A stretch of DNA of 64,000 nt from assembly GCA_037367405.1 (NCBI GenBank), contig JAZKJV010003124.1, positions 124,001 to 188,000 of the forward strand, read 5' to 3'. The first letter of the stretch is position 1. Each line of letters begins with the position of its first letter. A program made the position numbers and the translations under genes. The notes beneath the pieces are model-generated. The model was not told the DNA's origin. It ran no database searches and saw only the letters and a program-made list of their open reading frames with translations. The stretch comes from Ottelia alismoides (lineage: Eukaryota; Streptophyta; Magnoliopsida; Alismatales; Hydrocharitaceae). Of this stretch, positions 23,753-34,538 are shown piece after piece.

Positions 23753-24013
23753 GTTACTTTTTGGGATTTTTAATTTATAAATAAAGGTAGATTAATTATG
23801 TACAACATTAAACTGATTTTAATTTGATTTTTTAATAATTAACAAACACATAAAATTTAGGCACAATAATAGGGTTATTAATATATAACAATTAAGGTTA
23901 ATTATTCACAACACTGTATAAATTAATTAGGGTTAATTGTTAATGAATTTTGTTGGTTTTCTTAAGCTAGAGAGATAATATAGATGAATAATGTAGATGA
24001 ATATGGGATTCAT

Positions 24014-24268
24014 CACTCTCTATACTTATGCTAAGCTCATCCTCGAGCTAATTAAATAAAAAATGAATTAGAGAGTTAGTTAATTAATGAATTCCCTGAC
24101 ATGTGCATGTGAAAAGACAAGGCTTGATCAATCCAGAACACTTGGTTTTAGAGATCCTAAAACTCTAAGCTAGACCATGTCTTAATCAAAAGGAATTCAA
24201 CTCCTCTAATTATCAAACTCTCAATGTATACATATATATATATATGATATATGGTTTAATGTTTCGAC
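24014..24268. other. Unrecognised AT-rich stretch before copia E
   Basis: It ends in a short TA-rich microsatellite (24228-24250). It sits where the 5' LTR of copia E should be but does not resemble that LTR. Confidence 0.6.
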
Positions 24269-24290
24269 TTTTATTCATTTTTTTCCAACA
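24269..24290 (+). repeat. 5' LTR remnant of copia E
   Basis: ttattcatttttttccaaca matches the end of the 3' LTR (29203-29223) with one T difference. Further upstream there is no match. Confidence 0.75.
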
Positions 24291-24302
24291 TGGTATCAGA
24301 GC
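24291..24302 (+). other. Primer binding site of copia E
   Basis: tggtatcagagc is complementary to the 3' end of initiator methionine tRNA and directly follows the LTR end. Confidence 0.9.
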
Positions 24303-24875
24303 GACGGTCCTAGACCGGAGTTCTCGAAACCCTAACCCTAACCCACCCCACCTGCCGGCCTCTCCTTCTCCTTCCCTCTCGATTGGCGCCGCCTCTACGC
24401 CGTCGCACGCGCGGCTGTGCTGCTGCTCGCGCGCCTCCTCCTGCGCGTGTGCTGCTCCTGCGCCGCCTCTCCTGCGCCAGTGCGTGCGCCTGCACCCTCC
24501 AGCGCCTGCGCACTTGCAGCGCACATAGCGCACGTAGCGCCACCAGTGCCTGCGCGCACGTAGCGCCTGCGCATCCCAGCGCCTGCGCGCACATAGCGCC
24601 TGTGCGCATAGCGCTAGCGCCTGTGCGCGTTCTCCGGTGCGCAACCCTGTGCGCAGCCTCGTGCGCGTGACCATCTGTGCGTAACTGTTGCGTGCGTGAT
24701 CCAGTGCACGCATCTTCTTAGTGATCCAGTGCGTGACTCTTGTGCGCGTGAAGACCGTAGCACGCACATCTTCATGGGGATAGTTTCTTGAGGTCTACAC
24801 ATGCAACTAATCCCGCCAATGTCAGTGTAGACGAAGTTCATCGTCTGTCAATCGCTCCAGTCTTCCATCTCCAGT
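24303..24875 (+). other. GC-rich leader of copia E with irregular short repeats
   Basis: From about 24480 to 24680 units like gcgcctgcgcgcacatagcg recur at irregular spacing. No reading frame in it resembles a known protein. It separates the primer site from gag. Confidence 0.7.
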
Positions 24876-25400
24876 ATGTCAGAAAGCAAGGCTGATATGC
24901 CATCTATTGGCGCATTTCGTGGTCCAGCGCCCATTGTCAAGATGGACGGTACAAACTGTGAACTGTGGGCAATGCAGTTCATGAGTATGATGAAGTCAAC
25001 AGGTAAGAAGCACATTCTTACCGAACCTGAGCATGCAGAGAAGACTGGAGTCCATGCCTCATGGGAGGCTGATGATGCATATGCCAAGGTTTGGCTATCT
25101 GGTACATTGGCTATTGAAATTCCCAATGACATCTTACATCAACCCACAGCCAAGGATATGTGGGATATTCTAGCGGCAACGTACTCTCAGGCCAAGAACG
25201 AGACGAAGATTCTGCAACTTCAACATGATATATTCACAATAAAGCAGAATGGTCGTCCTTTACATTCTCTCTACATATCACTGAGAGGGCTGTTCGAGAA
25301 GCTTTATAGCTTCATGCCTCTTACTGCCACGCCAGAACAGCAGAAGACATTCAGGAATGCGACCATGGTGGGTGTGTTCCTGGCTGCACTTGATCCATAG
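24876..25400 (+). pseudogene. gag N-terminal part of copia E, ended by a nonsense codon
   Basis: The start MSESKADMPSIGAFRGPAP matches the start of gag in A. The frame runs through NCELWAMQFMSMMKSTGKKHILTE, EIPNDILHQPTAKDMWDILAATYSQAKNETKILQLQHDIF and FMPLTATPEQQKTFRNATMVGVFLAALDP, then TAG at 25398. In copia A the same position is Glu (GAG-type codon), so this is one G to T change. The downstream frame 25407-29066 is in the same phase. Without the stop, gag-pol would be one chain of nearly 1,400 residues. Confidence 0.9.
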
Positions 25401-25406
25401 TATGAG

Positions 25407-28400
25407 GTGGCACGATCTCAGATTTTGGCAGACTCGACTATTCCTCCCATGGAGGAAGCTTTTCATAGATTGAGTCGAATCACAGTTCCCTCAACAGCTG
25501 TGAGTCAGAATTCCTCAGCCATGGCAGCAAACAGAGGTCGCGGATTTCATCACCAGGGCCGTGGACGTGGACCTCGTGGAAGGGGTGGCCGCACTAGGCC
25601 AACATGCACATATTGTCACCGAGTTGGACACAATGAAGATACCTGCTACTCGAAGCACGGATTTCCTGCATCCGCACGAGCTGCTGAGCAGATAGAGCCC
25701 CCATCTGCTGTTGCTTTGGATCAACGATTCGAGGATCTAGTTGCCCGTCTGAGGGGCATTATTCCACCATCTACTCCAGCACCGACTACAGAGAGTCATT
25801 CTGATGTTGCCGCTTCTGCCTCTGCTTCTACCAGTGCTTCAGGTAGTATACTTGCATTCCACAGTAGTAGATCAGATACTTTACCATGGATTATGGACTC
25901 GGGCGCTACACATCATCTATGTGGCGACCAGAGTCTGCTTTCAGAATACACTCAGATCCCTCCAGGTCGGACAGTCGTGATTGCCAATGGCACTCATTCC
26001 TCCATCACTGGTCAGGGGGAGGCTAGATTGACATCCTCTATGCAGCTCAAGAATGTGCTACATGCACCTGATTTCTCAATGAATTTATTGTCAATTAGCC
26101 AGATTACAAAGGATCTACATTGTCGGGCAATTTTTGATCCATCTTCTTTGATTTTTCAGGACATCCATACGGGCAATGTGATTGGTCGTGGCTATGAGCA
26201 AGGAGGCCTATACCATCTGAATCAGACTCCTTTTGCTGGATCCTCATCCTCTTCTGGACAAGTATCAACCTTATTATGGCATCTGCGTTTTGGTCATTTA
26301 CCGCTTCAGAAGTTGCGTCAAGTTTTACCTTATGGTCTCCCTCACACACCTATTCAGTGTGAGGCATGTCAGTTGGGAAAGCATCACAGGTCGTCCTTTC
26401 CCAGTCGTCCAGGTCGGAGTAGTACCTCCAAGTTTGAGTTATTTCATATTGATGTCTGGGGTCCGAGTCGTGTACCCGATCATCAGGGACACAGATTTTA
26501 TATAGTTTTTGTGGATGATTTCTCTAGAGTGTCATGGGTATTTCTGATGAAAAATAAATCTGAAGCAGGAAATATCATTATCCATTTTCTGAATGAAATA
26601 CAAAATGTTTTTTCTACATCTGTGAAGCTTGTGAGAAGTGACAATGCTTTAGAGTTGTGCACAAATATTCTTGCCAATTACTACTCCTCAAAAGGGATTA
26701 TTCACCAAACATCTTGTGCTCATACATCTCAACAGAATGGGATTGCTGAACGAAAACACCGTCACCTTCTTGATGTCACTAGATCACTACTTATACAGAG
26801 TCATGTTCCCTATTCCTACTGGGGTGATGCAGTTCTTACTGCATGTTACCTAATCAACCGTATGCCTTCGTCTGTCTTGAATGAACAGATTTTGTTCTCA
26901 CTTATTCATCCTGACAAGGATCTGTTCCCTCTTACTCCTCGTGTGTTTGGGTCGGTTGCTTTTGTCCATCAGTTGTCGCCGGGTACTGACAAGCTCTCTC
27001 CTAGGGTTGTCAAGTGTGTCTTTGTTGGGTACTCCAGAACTCAAAAGGGGTACAAGTGCTTTGATCCTCTGCGTCGGCGGTATATGATCAGTGCAGATGT
27101 TACATTTTTTGAATCTGTTATGTATTTTTCGGCATCAGGAGACAAGCAGCTTCCACCTATACCACCTGATGCCATATACATGACACCACCACCACCTCAG
27201 ATGCCATCATCACCACCACCACCACCACAGCAGCCTATCTCACCGTTCCCGTTCCATTATACCCGCAGGCTTCCTCCAGCTCATGGTCATGACTCGTCCA
27301 CTAGCTCGCCCATGGTATGTAATGAAAATATTAATGTTGATGGATCTGACGACATTTCTGAGCAGGATGTGGTGCAGGAGCCAGATGAGCCTACAGCTGA
27401 TTTGGATATTCCCATTGCTTTACGGAAGTCGAAGAGGAGTTGTGCCAAATATCCATTAGCTGCCTCTGTGTCTTTTGAGCGGCTATCTGGAGACTTCAGG
27501 TCGTTTGTTATGGCACTTTCAGCTATAGATATTCCACGGAATCATCATGAGGCTCTGCAGGATAGTAGATGGCGGCTATCAATGGAAGAAGAAATGGCAG
27601 CACTTCAATCCAGAGGAACTTGGACTTTGGTTTCTATACCTCCAAATGTGAACCCAGTGAGCTGCAAGTGGGTGTTCACAGTGAAGCAAAATGCAGATGG
27701 CTCTATTGACAGGTACAAGGCGCGTATGGTTGCACGTGGCTTCACACAAACATACGGGGTGGATTATCTTGACACATTCTCACCTGTGGCACGTCACTCC
27801 ACTCTGCGGATCCTGCTGTCAGTTGCAGTTGCTCGAGACTGGCCGCTCCATCAGTTGGACGTGAAGAATGCATTCCTATATGGAGATTTGCAGGAAGAGG
27901 TGTATATGCAACAGCCACCTGGTTTTGCTGTTGAGGGGGAGTGCTCCAAGGTATGCAGGTTGCATAAGGCTATCTATGGCCTTAAGCAGAGCCCCAGAGC
28001 ATGGTTTCAGAAGCTCTCGGATCTCTTCGAGAAACAAGGATACAAACGCTCCAATGCTGATCACTCCTTGTTTATACAGAAGACCGCGAGAGGTATCATT
28101 GTCATTATGGTTTATGTTGATGACATCTTGATTACAGGAGATGATGAACAGGGCATAAGGCAGGCGAAAGAAATGTTGGGTAGTGAATTTGTCACTAAGG
28201 ATCTTGGGGTCCTTAGATACTTCCTGGGGCTTGAATTTGCTAGAAATTCGTATGGGCTAGTCATGTCACAAAGGAAATATGTTACAGATCTGTTGAGTGA
28301 AACAGGTATGCTTGGGTGTCGACCTGCTACGACACCAATGGATCCCAGCATGAAGCTTTATGAAGATAACACAGAGGAGGTGGACAGGAGAAGATATAGA

Positions 28401-29066
28401 GAACTGGTAGGCAAACTGTTGTATGTCACGATCACTAGACCAGATATATTATTTGCAGTGAGTCGTGTGAGCCGGTTCATGGAGCAACCACGCCAGGTGC
28501 ATATGGATGCAATACATATGATTCTTAGATATCTCAAATCTTCTCCAGGTGCAGGTCTGCTATTCAAGAAAGGAAAGGGGATCTCTATCTCAGCATGTGC
28601 AGATGCAGACTATGCAGGATGTCCCAAGGATAGGAAGTCCACCTCAGGGTATGTTGTCTATGTTGGAGATGCCCTAGTCTCATGGAGAAGTAAGAAACAA
28701 ACTGTAGTAGCTAGATCTAGTGTTGAATCCGAATATAGGGCTATGGCCCAGGCTACTACAGAGATGATGTGGGTGAAAGCTGTGCTTACAGACCTATGTT
28801 TAGATGTACCACTTCCTATGAACTTGGAATGTGATAATCAGGCTGCCTTGTTTATTGCAAACAACCCAGCATTCCATGAGCGGACCAAGCATATTGAGGT
28901 AGACTGTCACTTCATACGTGATATGATTCAGAAAGGGTTCATTGCTACATCTCATGTTACCTCAGAGAATCAGACTGCGGACATATTCACCAAGGCATTG
29001 CTACGAGGTCCATTTCAGAAGTGTGCTTCCAAGCTGAGCATGATTGATATCTATGCTCCATCTTGA
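25407..29066 (+). CDS. Copia E gag C-terminus and complete pol (1219 codons open)
   Basis: This is the polyprotein part that replicates the element. Residues below count from the first Met after the stop, which is not a natural start. A zinc knuckle CTYCHRVGHNEDTC is at 67-80. The protease has DSG at 164-166. Integrase has H292/H297, C318/C321 and catalytic D349, D412, E448. A proline-rich linker is at 592-620. RT has D818 and YVDD at 903-906, and RNase H has D1066, E1109, D1143 and D1166. Order and length are normal for plant copia, and no residue expected for catalysis is missing. Translation would need the upstream TAG to be bypassed. Confidence 0.92.
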   Translation: MARSQILADSTIPPMEEAFHRLSRITVPSTAVSQNSSAMAANRGRGFHHQGRGRGPRGRGGRTRPTCTYCHRVGHNEDTCYSKHGFPASARAAEQIEPPSAVALDQRFEDLVARLRGIIPPSTPAPTTESHSDVAASASASTSASGSILAFHSSRSDTLPWIMDSGATHHLCGDQSLLSEYTQIPPGRTVVIANGTHSSITGQGEARLTSSMQLKNVLHAPDFSMNLLSISQITKDLHCRAIFDPSSLIFQDIHTGNVIGRGYEQGGLYHLNQTPFAGSSSSSGQVSTLLWHLRFGHLPLQKLRQVLPYGLPHTPIQCEACQLGKHHRSSFPSRPGRSSTSKFELFHIDVWGPSRVPDHQGHRFYIVFVDDFSRVSWVFLMKNKSEAGNIIIHFLNEIQNVFSTSVKLVRSDNALELCTNILANYYSSKGIIHQTSCAHTSQQNGIAERKHRHLLDVTRSLLIQSHVPYSYWGDAVLTACYLINRMPSSVLNEQILFSLIHPDKDLFPLTPRVFGSVAFVHQLSPGTDKLSPRVVKCVFVGYSRTQKGYKCFDPLRRRYMISADVTFFESVMYFSASGDKQLPPIPPDAIYMTPPPPQMPSSPPPPPQQPISPFPFHYTRRLPPAHGHDSSTSSPMVCNENINVDGSDDISEQDVVQEPDEPTADLDIPIALRKSKRSCAKYPLAASVSFERLSGDFRSFVMALSAIDIPRNHHEALQDSRWRLSMEEEMAALQSRGTWTLVSIPPNVNPVSCKWVFTVKQNADGSIDRYKARMVARGFTQTYGVDYLDTFSPVARHSTLRILLSVAVARDWPLHQLDVKNAFLYGDLQEEVYMQQPPGFAVEGECSKVCRLHKAIYGLKQSPRAWFQKLSDLFEKQGYKRSNADHSLFIQKTARGIIVIMVYVDDILITGDDEQGIRQAKEMLGSEFVTKDLGVLRYFLGLEFARNSYGLVMSQRKYVTDLLSETGMLGCRPATTPMDPSMKLYEDNTEEVDRRRYRELVGKLLYVTITRPDILFAVSRVSRFMEQPRQVHMDAIHMILRYLKSSPGAGLLFKKGKGISISACADADYAGCPKDRKSTSGYVVYVGDALVSWRSKKQTVVARSSVESEYRAMAQATTEMMWVKAVLTDLCLDVPLPMNLECDNQAALFIANNPAFHERTKHIEVDCHFIRDMIQKGFIATSHVTSENQTADIFTKALLRGPFQKCASKLSMIDIYAPS

Positions 29067-29073
29067 GGGGGAG
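29065..29073 (+). other. Polypurine tract of copia E
   Basis: gagggggag overlaps the stop codon of pol and directly precedes the 3' LTR. It is the expected primer for plus-strand synthesis. Confidence 0.85.
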
Positions 29074-29223
29074 TGTTAACGCATACAATAATAGTAGTAT
29101 CTGTACTTTTCTCTATTTTGTTTCTTCATAGTATGCTTTATGTAATTTACCCATAGGCTACTCTCCTATATAAGAGAGCCTAGGGTTCATGGAATAAACA
29201 GGTTATTCATTTTTTTTCCAACA
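29074..29223 (+). repeat. 3' LTR of copia E (150 bp)
   Basis: It starts tgttaac and ends tttccaaca. A TATA core (cctatataagag) is near 29166-29177. It is the best-preserved LTR of the short-LTR family in the window and served as reference for A, C, D and F. Confidence 0.9.
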
Positions 29224-30185
29224 AGCTCATTCCTAGACAACCAGATAGATCAGATCAACGCCAGAGGCCGCAGCAGCTCCAGCCTCGACCGAAGCTTGGC
29301 TGTGCCCAAAGCCCTGCAAAAATCTTCGACACCCACCCTGCCAACCCAGGTCAAGCCCGGATCCGCCCAAACAGGTAGCATCGACGGGTAGACAAAGAAC
29401 AGATGTTCCAGAGTCTTGATCCCTTGCTCGCAAAGAAGGCACCTGTTAGATATCGCCCCGAGCAACCTAACACAACGGTTCCGAGTCAAAAGCCTCTTCC
29501 TCCTGAACATCCAGAAGAAGAAAGCGATCTTCGCCGGAAAACCCAGCCCCCAGAAGAAAGAACAATCCGCAGCCAACTCCGCCGAAAGCGAGGGAGGGGG
29601 CTGCAGATCGCCGAGTAAGCCTTCCTGACGGAGAAGGAGCCCCTATGCCAAACTTAATGGTCGCGACCCCATGAAGGATCCCAGGCATCCCGAAGCGCGT
29701 CCAGCAACTGCAAGAACTCCTCCGGGCGTTGATCCGAGAATCTCGAACGAAAAGCCACCATCCAGTTCCCATCCACCCAGCAGGAAACAATCCTAACCTC
29801 CTTGTCTGCCGCCAAAGCAAAGAGACGAGGGAAGCGCAAGGAAAGTCCTCCCCCGTCCGTCCAGTCGTCTCTCCAGAAAGCGAATCGTAGCCCATCCCCC
29901 AACACCGGCCTGAACAGCGCCCGGTTGTTGTGGGAGAACGATTGGACGGCCCTCCCGAAGGGAGAGGGTCTCCGCCCGCGCATACGAACCGCCACCACCC
30001 CCTCAGGAGCCGCCACGTCGACCCCGTAGATATGCCTAAGGAGAGTGCAGCAAAGGTCCTCTCCTCCACCCCAAATTCAAGCCACCCACTTCATCAACAG
30101 CGCCTTGTTCAGTTCGCCGAGCCGACATATCCCGAGGCCGCCCTCCCTCTTCTGCAGAGTGACACTCAGGCTTCATGCAGCATTC
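29224..30185 (-). pseudogene. L1-type LINE fragment: RT C-terminus and zinc-binding domain
   Basis: The minus strand reads LNKALLMKWV near 30090, then GDGLRFAFWRDDWTDGGGLSLRFPRLFALAADKE (about 29915-29810), PEEFLQLLDALRDAWDP and FFWGLGFPAKIAFFFWMFRRKRLLTRNRCVRLLG with RCLLCEQGIKTLEHLFFVYP (29570-29380). That is the zf-RVT domain that ends plant L1 pol. At least two frame changes occur. The left end is cut by the 3' LTR of copia E, so E probably inserted into this LINE. The part that should lie left of E is not found. Confidence 0.85.
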
Positions 30186-33100
30186 CTTAATTTTATCTCA
30201 TCCTCACTCATCACAAAATCAGGTCCAAACTTGAATCCCAGATCACAGTTCCTCAAGTGAAACCTTAACTCATCTCAATCATGAATGTAGTCATGTGAGC
30301 ATTGGTCATATTCTTTAAGGAAGAGATTAAGCATGCAATATAGCACACAAACCAATCTAACTAGGGAAATATGAATTATTAAGTCTAAAACTCTAATGAG
30401 TAAGATAGGATAACTCTTAAGTCTCCGGACCTTATAAACCAAGTACTAAAGATCTTAACAAGCCTTAAGTGGAAAGTGAAAATGTCAGGGAAATAAACTA
30501 TGTTATATTTTTTTTATTTTATATTATTTTTGAATAAGGTTAGAAAATGAATTTTATTTACAAAGTACTTTGTTAATCTCAATTTACACCTTTAAAGTTG
30601 AAAACAATTTGAAAGCTTTTTTATAAACTATGTCACATAATTAAAGAATTTTCAAACATTTTACCAAAGATTTTCAAAACAAGTAAAACCCCATTTTTCA
30701 AACCTAAGTAAAACATTTTTCAATACAATGTCGCATAGATGTAGGTCTTCCAAAATATTTTACAAATGATTTTTCCAAAACAAGTAAAACTGTATTTTTA
30801 CAAACCATGGAAAACATTTTTGAAAATCATGTTAAAATAGGTAAATAAAATTTTTGAAATATTTTTCACATCATTTTTTTACAAAAATCGGTTCCAAATA
30901 ATACGATACCCGTAACCCAAAAATTTTGAAAAATTTTGAAAAAAATGAAAATATGAGCTGTGGCTAAAGTATATATGAAATATATACGTTATACCCCCCC
31001 ATACTTAGATGTTGTTATGTCCTCAGCACAAAGTAATATGAAGCCATAGCTCATACTAAATACGAGGAGATGTACAAGAACTGAATCAAGAAGATAAGGT
31101 GTATGATTGAGTGAAAGAAGAATAGGTTAGTGAAATACGAGGACCAAGGTCCCCTGTACTTAAGCTAAGATATAGCTTAAGTAAAGCGATATGATATGAA
31201 AATAGGGAACCCGCGGTAAACAATCAGAGACAACATAGCCCCCCTATACTTAGGCTAAAAAGCAGCCTAAGTATGAGAATGTAGAACTAAAGGTGAGGGA
31301 ACCGAGACATAATTGGGATTAGCTGAATCTTATTGGATGATGAAAATGAGGAGATGTAAAAGGGAGCTCTAGAATTTCATGGAGGATTGACGAACAACCA
31401 ATTACAAGCAAACCCGATAGTTCCACTAACACACACATGAAGACAAAATGTACGGTCAGGTTTTCTTGTCTCTTTTATTAGTGATAATACAAATTTTGAG
31501 TTCATTACGAGCAAGCTTAAGTAGGATTTGGGCACTACCCTAAGGATGTGTCCTCACCTCTCAATAAGCAAAATGTATATGTGAATAATGAGGGGTTTGC
31601 TCTCCCAATACAAGGTGAATTTTAGCTCCATTTTAATTAGGTCAACTTGCATTTAACAGCCCCAGCTTTAGAGATTAGGTTATCACTGATTAATTATATG
31701 AGCGTGTAAGTCATAATCTACTGGCCAATCATGTTTCCTTTGAAAAAATCCTAAGTTATATATCAAGGAAGGATTCGAGAAAAAGCCAATGCATAAGAGA
31801 AATTATGATGCATGCTTATATTCAGAGATACTTAGAGTTATCCCAACTCTCTCCATGCACATGTGGGACTGAATAAAAAATAATATCTAAATGCATGCAA
31901 GTCGGTAAAAAGTTGCATCCTAAGCATAGGTTCTAATAGCGGAATAGAATTTGATTAAGTTTGGTTAAGTCAAACGTAGCTCAAGTGCGTCTCATGAATC
32001 TTAAAAGATGTGTGAATCTCTTGAGATGAAGTTAGTGTATCATAACTTACGGTTCAAGCGCAAAAAATAAAAATCTAAAGATAACTCTACGAGTCGTGTG
32101 CCTAACCCTAATTTAAGCACACAAATTAAGTCCCACCCAAACAAGGGTGAAACATACTCAACACAGAAAATGATGTCCAAGTTCATATACAAAAAATATA
32201 CAACATAACCACATAATAAACAAAGCAAATTGATAAACTTCAAGCTCTCAAAGGTGTCTCGTGTGTCTCCTCTCAGCTGGAACTTCAAACTTGAGCACCA
32301 GCCTCCGTAGGTCTCCAAGCATCTTGGACACTACGGGACATAGAAGAGAATTGATTAAAATAGATTAAAGAAATATCAAGCGAATGTGCATCACAATCAA
32401 TAAATCAGAAACAATGCATTAAAACAATACAATAGCTTTGATCTAAATAACAAATAATCAACTTAACACAAATATTAAATCAAAATTAATTATATCAATG
32501 AAGTTGTATCTCTGGCAACAGCCTCATCTGCTAAATCGCTTAATGGTTAAGATAAAATGCACTCGTTGTAGCACAGGCCAAGAAGCAATCAACAGAATCA
32601 AGTCAAAGATCTCTATGAAGAGGACTTGGCTTAAAGTTATATCTGGGTAAATCCAGGGTCGAATACATGGACACGAGCTATTAATATGATTATCCATGCT
32701 CTAATATCTATGGTAAGTAACGCATATATTATCTAGGTCAAAAGGACAAACAATGCACAAGACAAATACATTACAAAATAATATAATGCATGGATGAAAC
32801 AGGATGCATTTTAGAAGAGTCTTAATGCATGTTAGAAAATTAACATAATGAATACTATGATATTAGTTAAGAACGTGTACGTAAATGCATAATTATGGCC
32901 TAAAATTAAACATCAATCTTAAGCAATTGAGTAATTTATTCAAAGCATATACTCATTTAGTAATAAGGAAAGCACATGAATTATCTACGATTAATAGATT
33001 ATTAATTATACGCCAAACTAGAGAATCAATTGTGCACAATTAAAAATCATCAAATTAGCTTCGCAATGAAACAGAAATCACTTTAATTGGATATCACATG

Positions 33101-33299
33101 CTCAAGATAATCAACCAAGAATCCAAGGGCATAAATGTAATAAAACAGAACACGAATCATTACAAATAGGTCCCTATAGGGGCTAAAATGCAAATAAGGA
33201 AAACTTGCAATTCAATTTATTGAAAAACCCTTGGTAGGGGTATTTTTGCAAATATGAAAAGTCAGATGTGGTTGACTGCAAATAACCCAGCCCCGTACA
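30186..33299 (-). other. Noncoding gypsy-type sequence, probably LTR/3' UTR
   Basis: There is no coding frame. The minus strand carries a G-run (ggggggg at 30996-31002) preceded by ctaagtat, which looks like a gypsy polypurine tract. AT-rich blocks with repeated aaaatttt words follow at 30540-30960. 33170-33260 reads like spaced 'aaaatacccct' LTR text. The ends could not be set. Assignment to an Athila/Tat-type element is inference from composition and the G-run only. Confidence 0.4.
30990..31275 (-). repeat. Three copies of a C-run plus acttag motif
   Basis: On the plus strand ccccccatacttag (30997-31010), cccctgtacttaagct (31152-31167) and ccccctatacttaggct (31231-31250) recur, each followed by a short inverted match (aagct/agctt, taggct/agccta). 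On the minus strand these look like repeated polypurine tracts. Confidence 0.55.
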
Positions 33300-33659
33300 C
33301 GTAAGGCACGCGCGGCTCCAAGTTCGATGGCGAGGCGCAAGGCTCGGGCCACGTGGAACGCTCCGGTGCTTTGGTTGATGGCTTGGTGTGTGTGTGTGAA
33401 AGGTTACAGGTTTGAGGTCGATGGCATGGTTGCAACTGGGCCGTCAACGGCATATGTGTCTTCTCCTCGGAAGAACGTCGTCGTGAGCGACGATGTGGAA
33501 TTAGGCCCCAGCAAGAGGACATGATGTTCCTCCTTGCTCCACTAGCTCCATAGAAGGTCAAGAAACCTTCCTGGGAAGCTCGCGAAGGCAAAGGAAGTCT
33601 GATGAACGATCGAGGATGGCTGAAACCTTGGGTTGATGAAGGCTCGATGGTGATGAAGA

Positions 33660-34538
33660 AGGAGAACATACATGTGTTTCTCGAGTTTTCTTTAGGTCAC
33701 CTGGTTAGAGGAAATGGCTTGAGGGCGATGCTCGAAGCATATGGTCGTCGCTTCATACCCGGGCAGCAACACCGAGAAGCTCAACAGTCGTACGAGGGTC
33801 ATAAGCATGCTCTCCCTCGAGCAATGGTCAACACCAGAAGATAGATCTCCATTATCGCACGATCAACCTCTTTCTTCCTGTCACGAAGAAGAGGGATGGC
33901 TAGGGACTTCTCCACTCAAGTGTGGACAACCACCTCAAGTGGCGACGATGGAGTATATGAAGGCCGGAGGTGAAAGTTCCAAGTTAGAAGTTGGTAATGG
34001 TGGTTAGTTGGGAAGTTGGCTTATGACGGAAGGAGAAAACTGCAAAAGTGGTGGTTGGAGCATGGTTCGCAACCCCAGAAGATTGAGGCGGGAGGATGGG
34101 GACGAGGGTGTGACCATCTGATCATTTGATCAGACAGCTGAGGTTTGATGCGGGAGGAACGATCTCGATGAGATATACAACTTTCATTTAGAATTCAAAG
34201 TGAGATTACATTGTATTTACATGGTATTGTTTTTGTAAGTATTTAAAATATTAAAAATACTTCTTTTATTTTCTTTTGTTATTTTTTTGAGATTTTTGAT
34301 TTATAAATAATGTTAGAGTAATTATGTACAACATTAAACTAATTTTTTATTTGATTTTTTAACAATTAATAAACACATTTAGGCACAATAATATGGTTAT
34401 TAATATACGATAATTAAGGTTAATCATTCACAACACTGTATAAATTAATCATGATTAATTGTAAATGAATTTTATTGACTTTCTTAAGCTAGAGAGATAA
34501 TATAGATGAATAATATAGATGAATCCGGGATTCATCAG
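33660..34538. repeat. Unclassified dispersed repeat, copy 2 (empty site for the LINE)
   Basis: It aligns with 20155-21052 plus 23733-24013 and ends gggattcatca at 34538. The 20-base LINE target is present once, at about 34257-34276. It interrupts a gypsy integrase frame, which resumes at 34540 with RHRDLEFQV. No protein is conserved between the two copies. Confidence 0.65.

Larger units (their letters stand above)
19830..24013. repeat. Unclassified dispersed repeat, copy 1 (split by RTE LINE)
   Basis: After removing the LINE at 21053-23732, about 1.5 kb remains. From about 20160 to 24013 it aligns with 33669-34538: shared landmarks are ggtcgtcgcttcatacccgg, gcgacgatggagtatatgaa, ggagcatggttcgcaacccc and the end gggattcatca. 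Copy 2 lacks internal stretches, for example about 250 bp after 20740. There is no conserved reading frame. The end CATCA (TGATGAATCC on the other strand) could be an LTR end, which is inference. The left limit of 19830 is where copia C stops. Confidence 0.65.
24269..29223 (+). mobile_element. Copia E, nearly intact, 5' LTR almost absent
   Basis: Primer site, leader, full gag-pol, purine tract and a 150-bp 3' LTR are present. The single polyprotein frame (24876-29066) is broken only by one TAG at 25398-25400. All catalytic residues checked are present. The last 22 bases before the primer site match the end of the 3' LTR, but the sequence further left does not. The copy therefore has no complete 5' promoter here. 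It sits next to an L1 fragment at 29224. Confidence 0.93.

Noticed and set aside
24213..24767. Minus-strand frame of 184 codons
   Set aside because: It is antisense to the GC-rich leader of copia E and made of Ala/Arg-rich low-complexity sequence.
25398..25400. Programmed stop-codon readthrough between gag and pol of copia E
   Set aside because: Copia A has a sense codon at this place, the stop lies within gag before the zinc knuckle, and the following bases are not a known readthrough context. A point mutation is simpler.
33327..33669. Frames on both strands near the (GT)n tract at 33388
   Set aside because: They are opposite frames over the same GC-rich sequence, without motifs.
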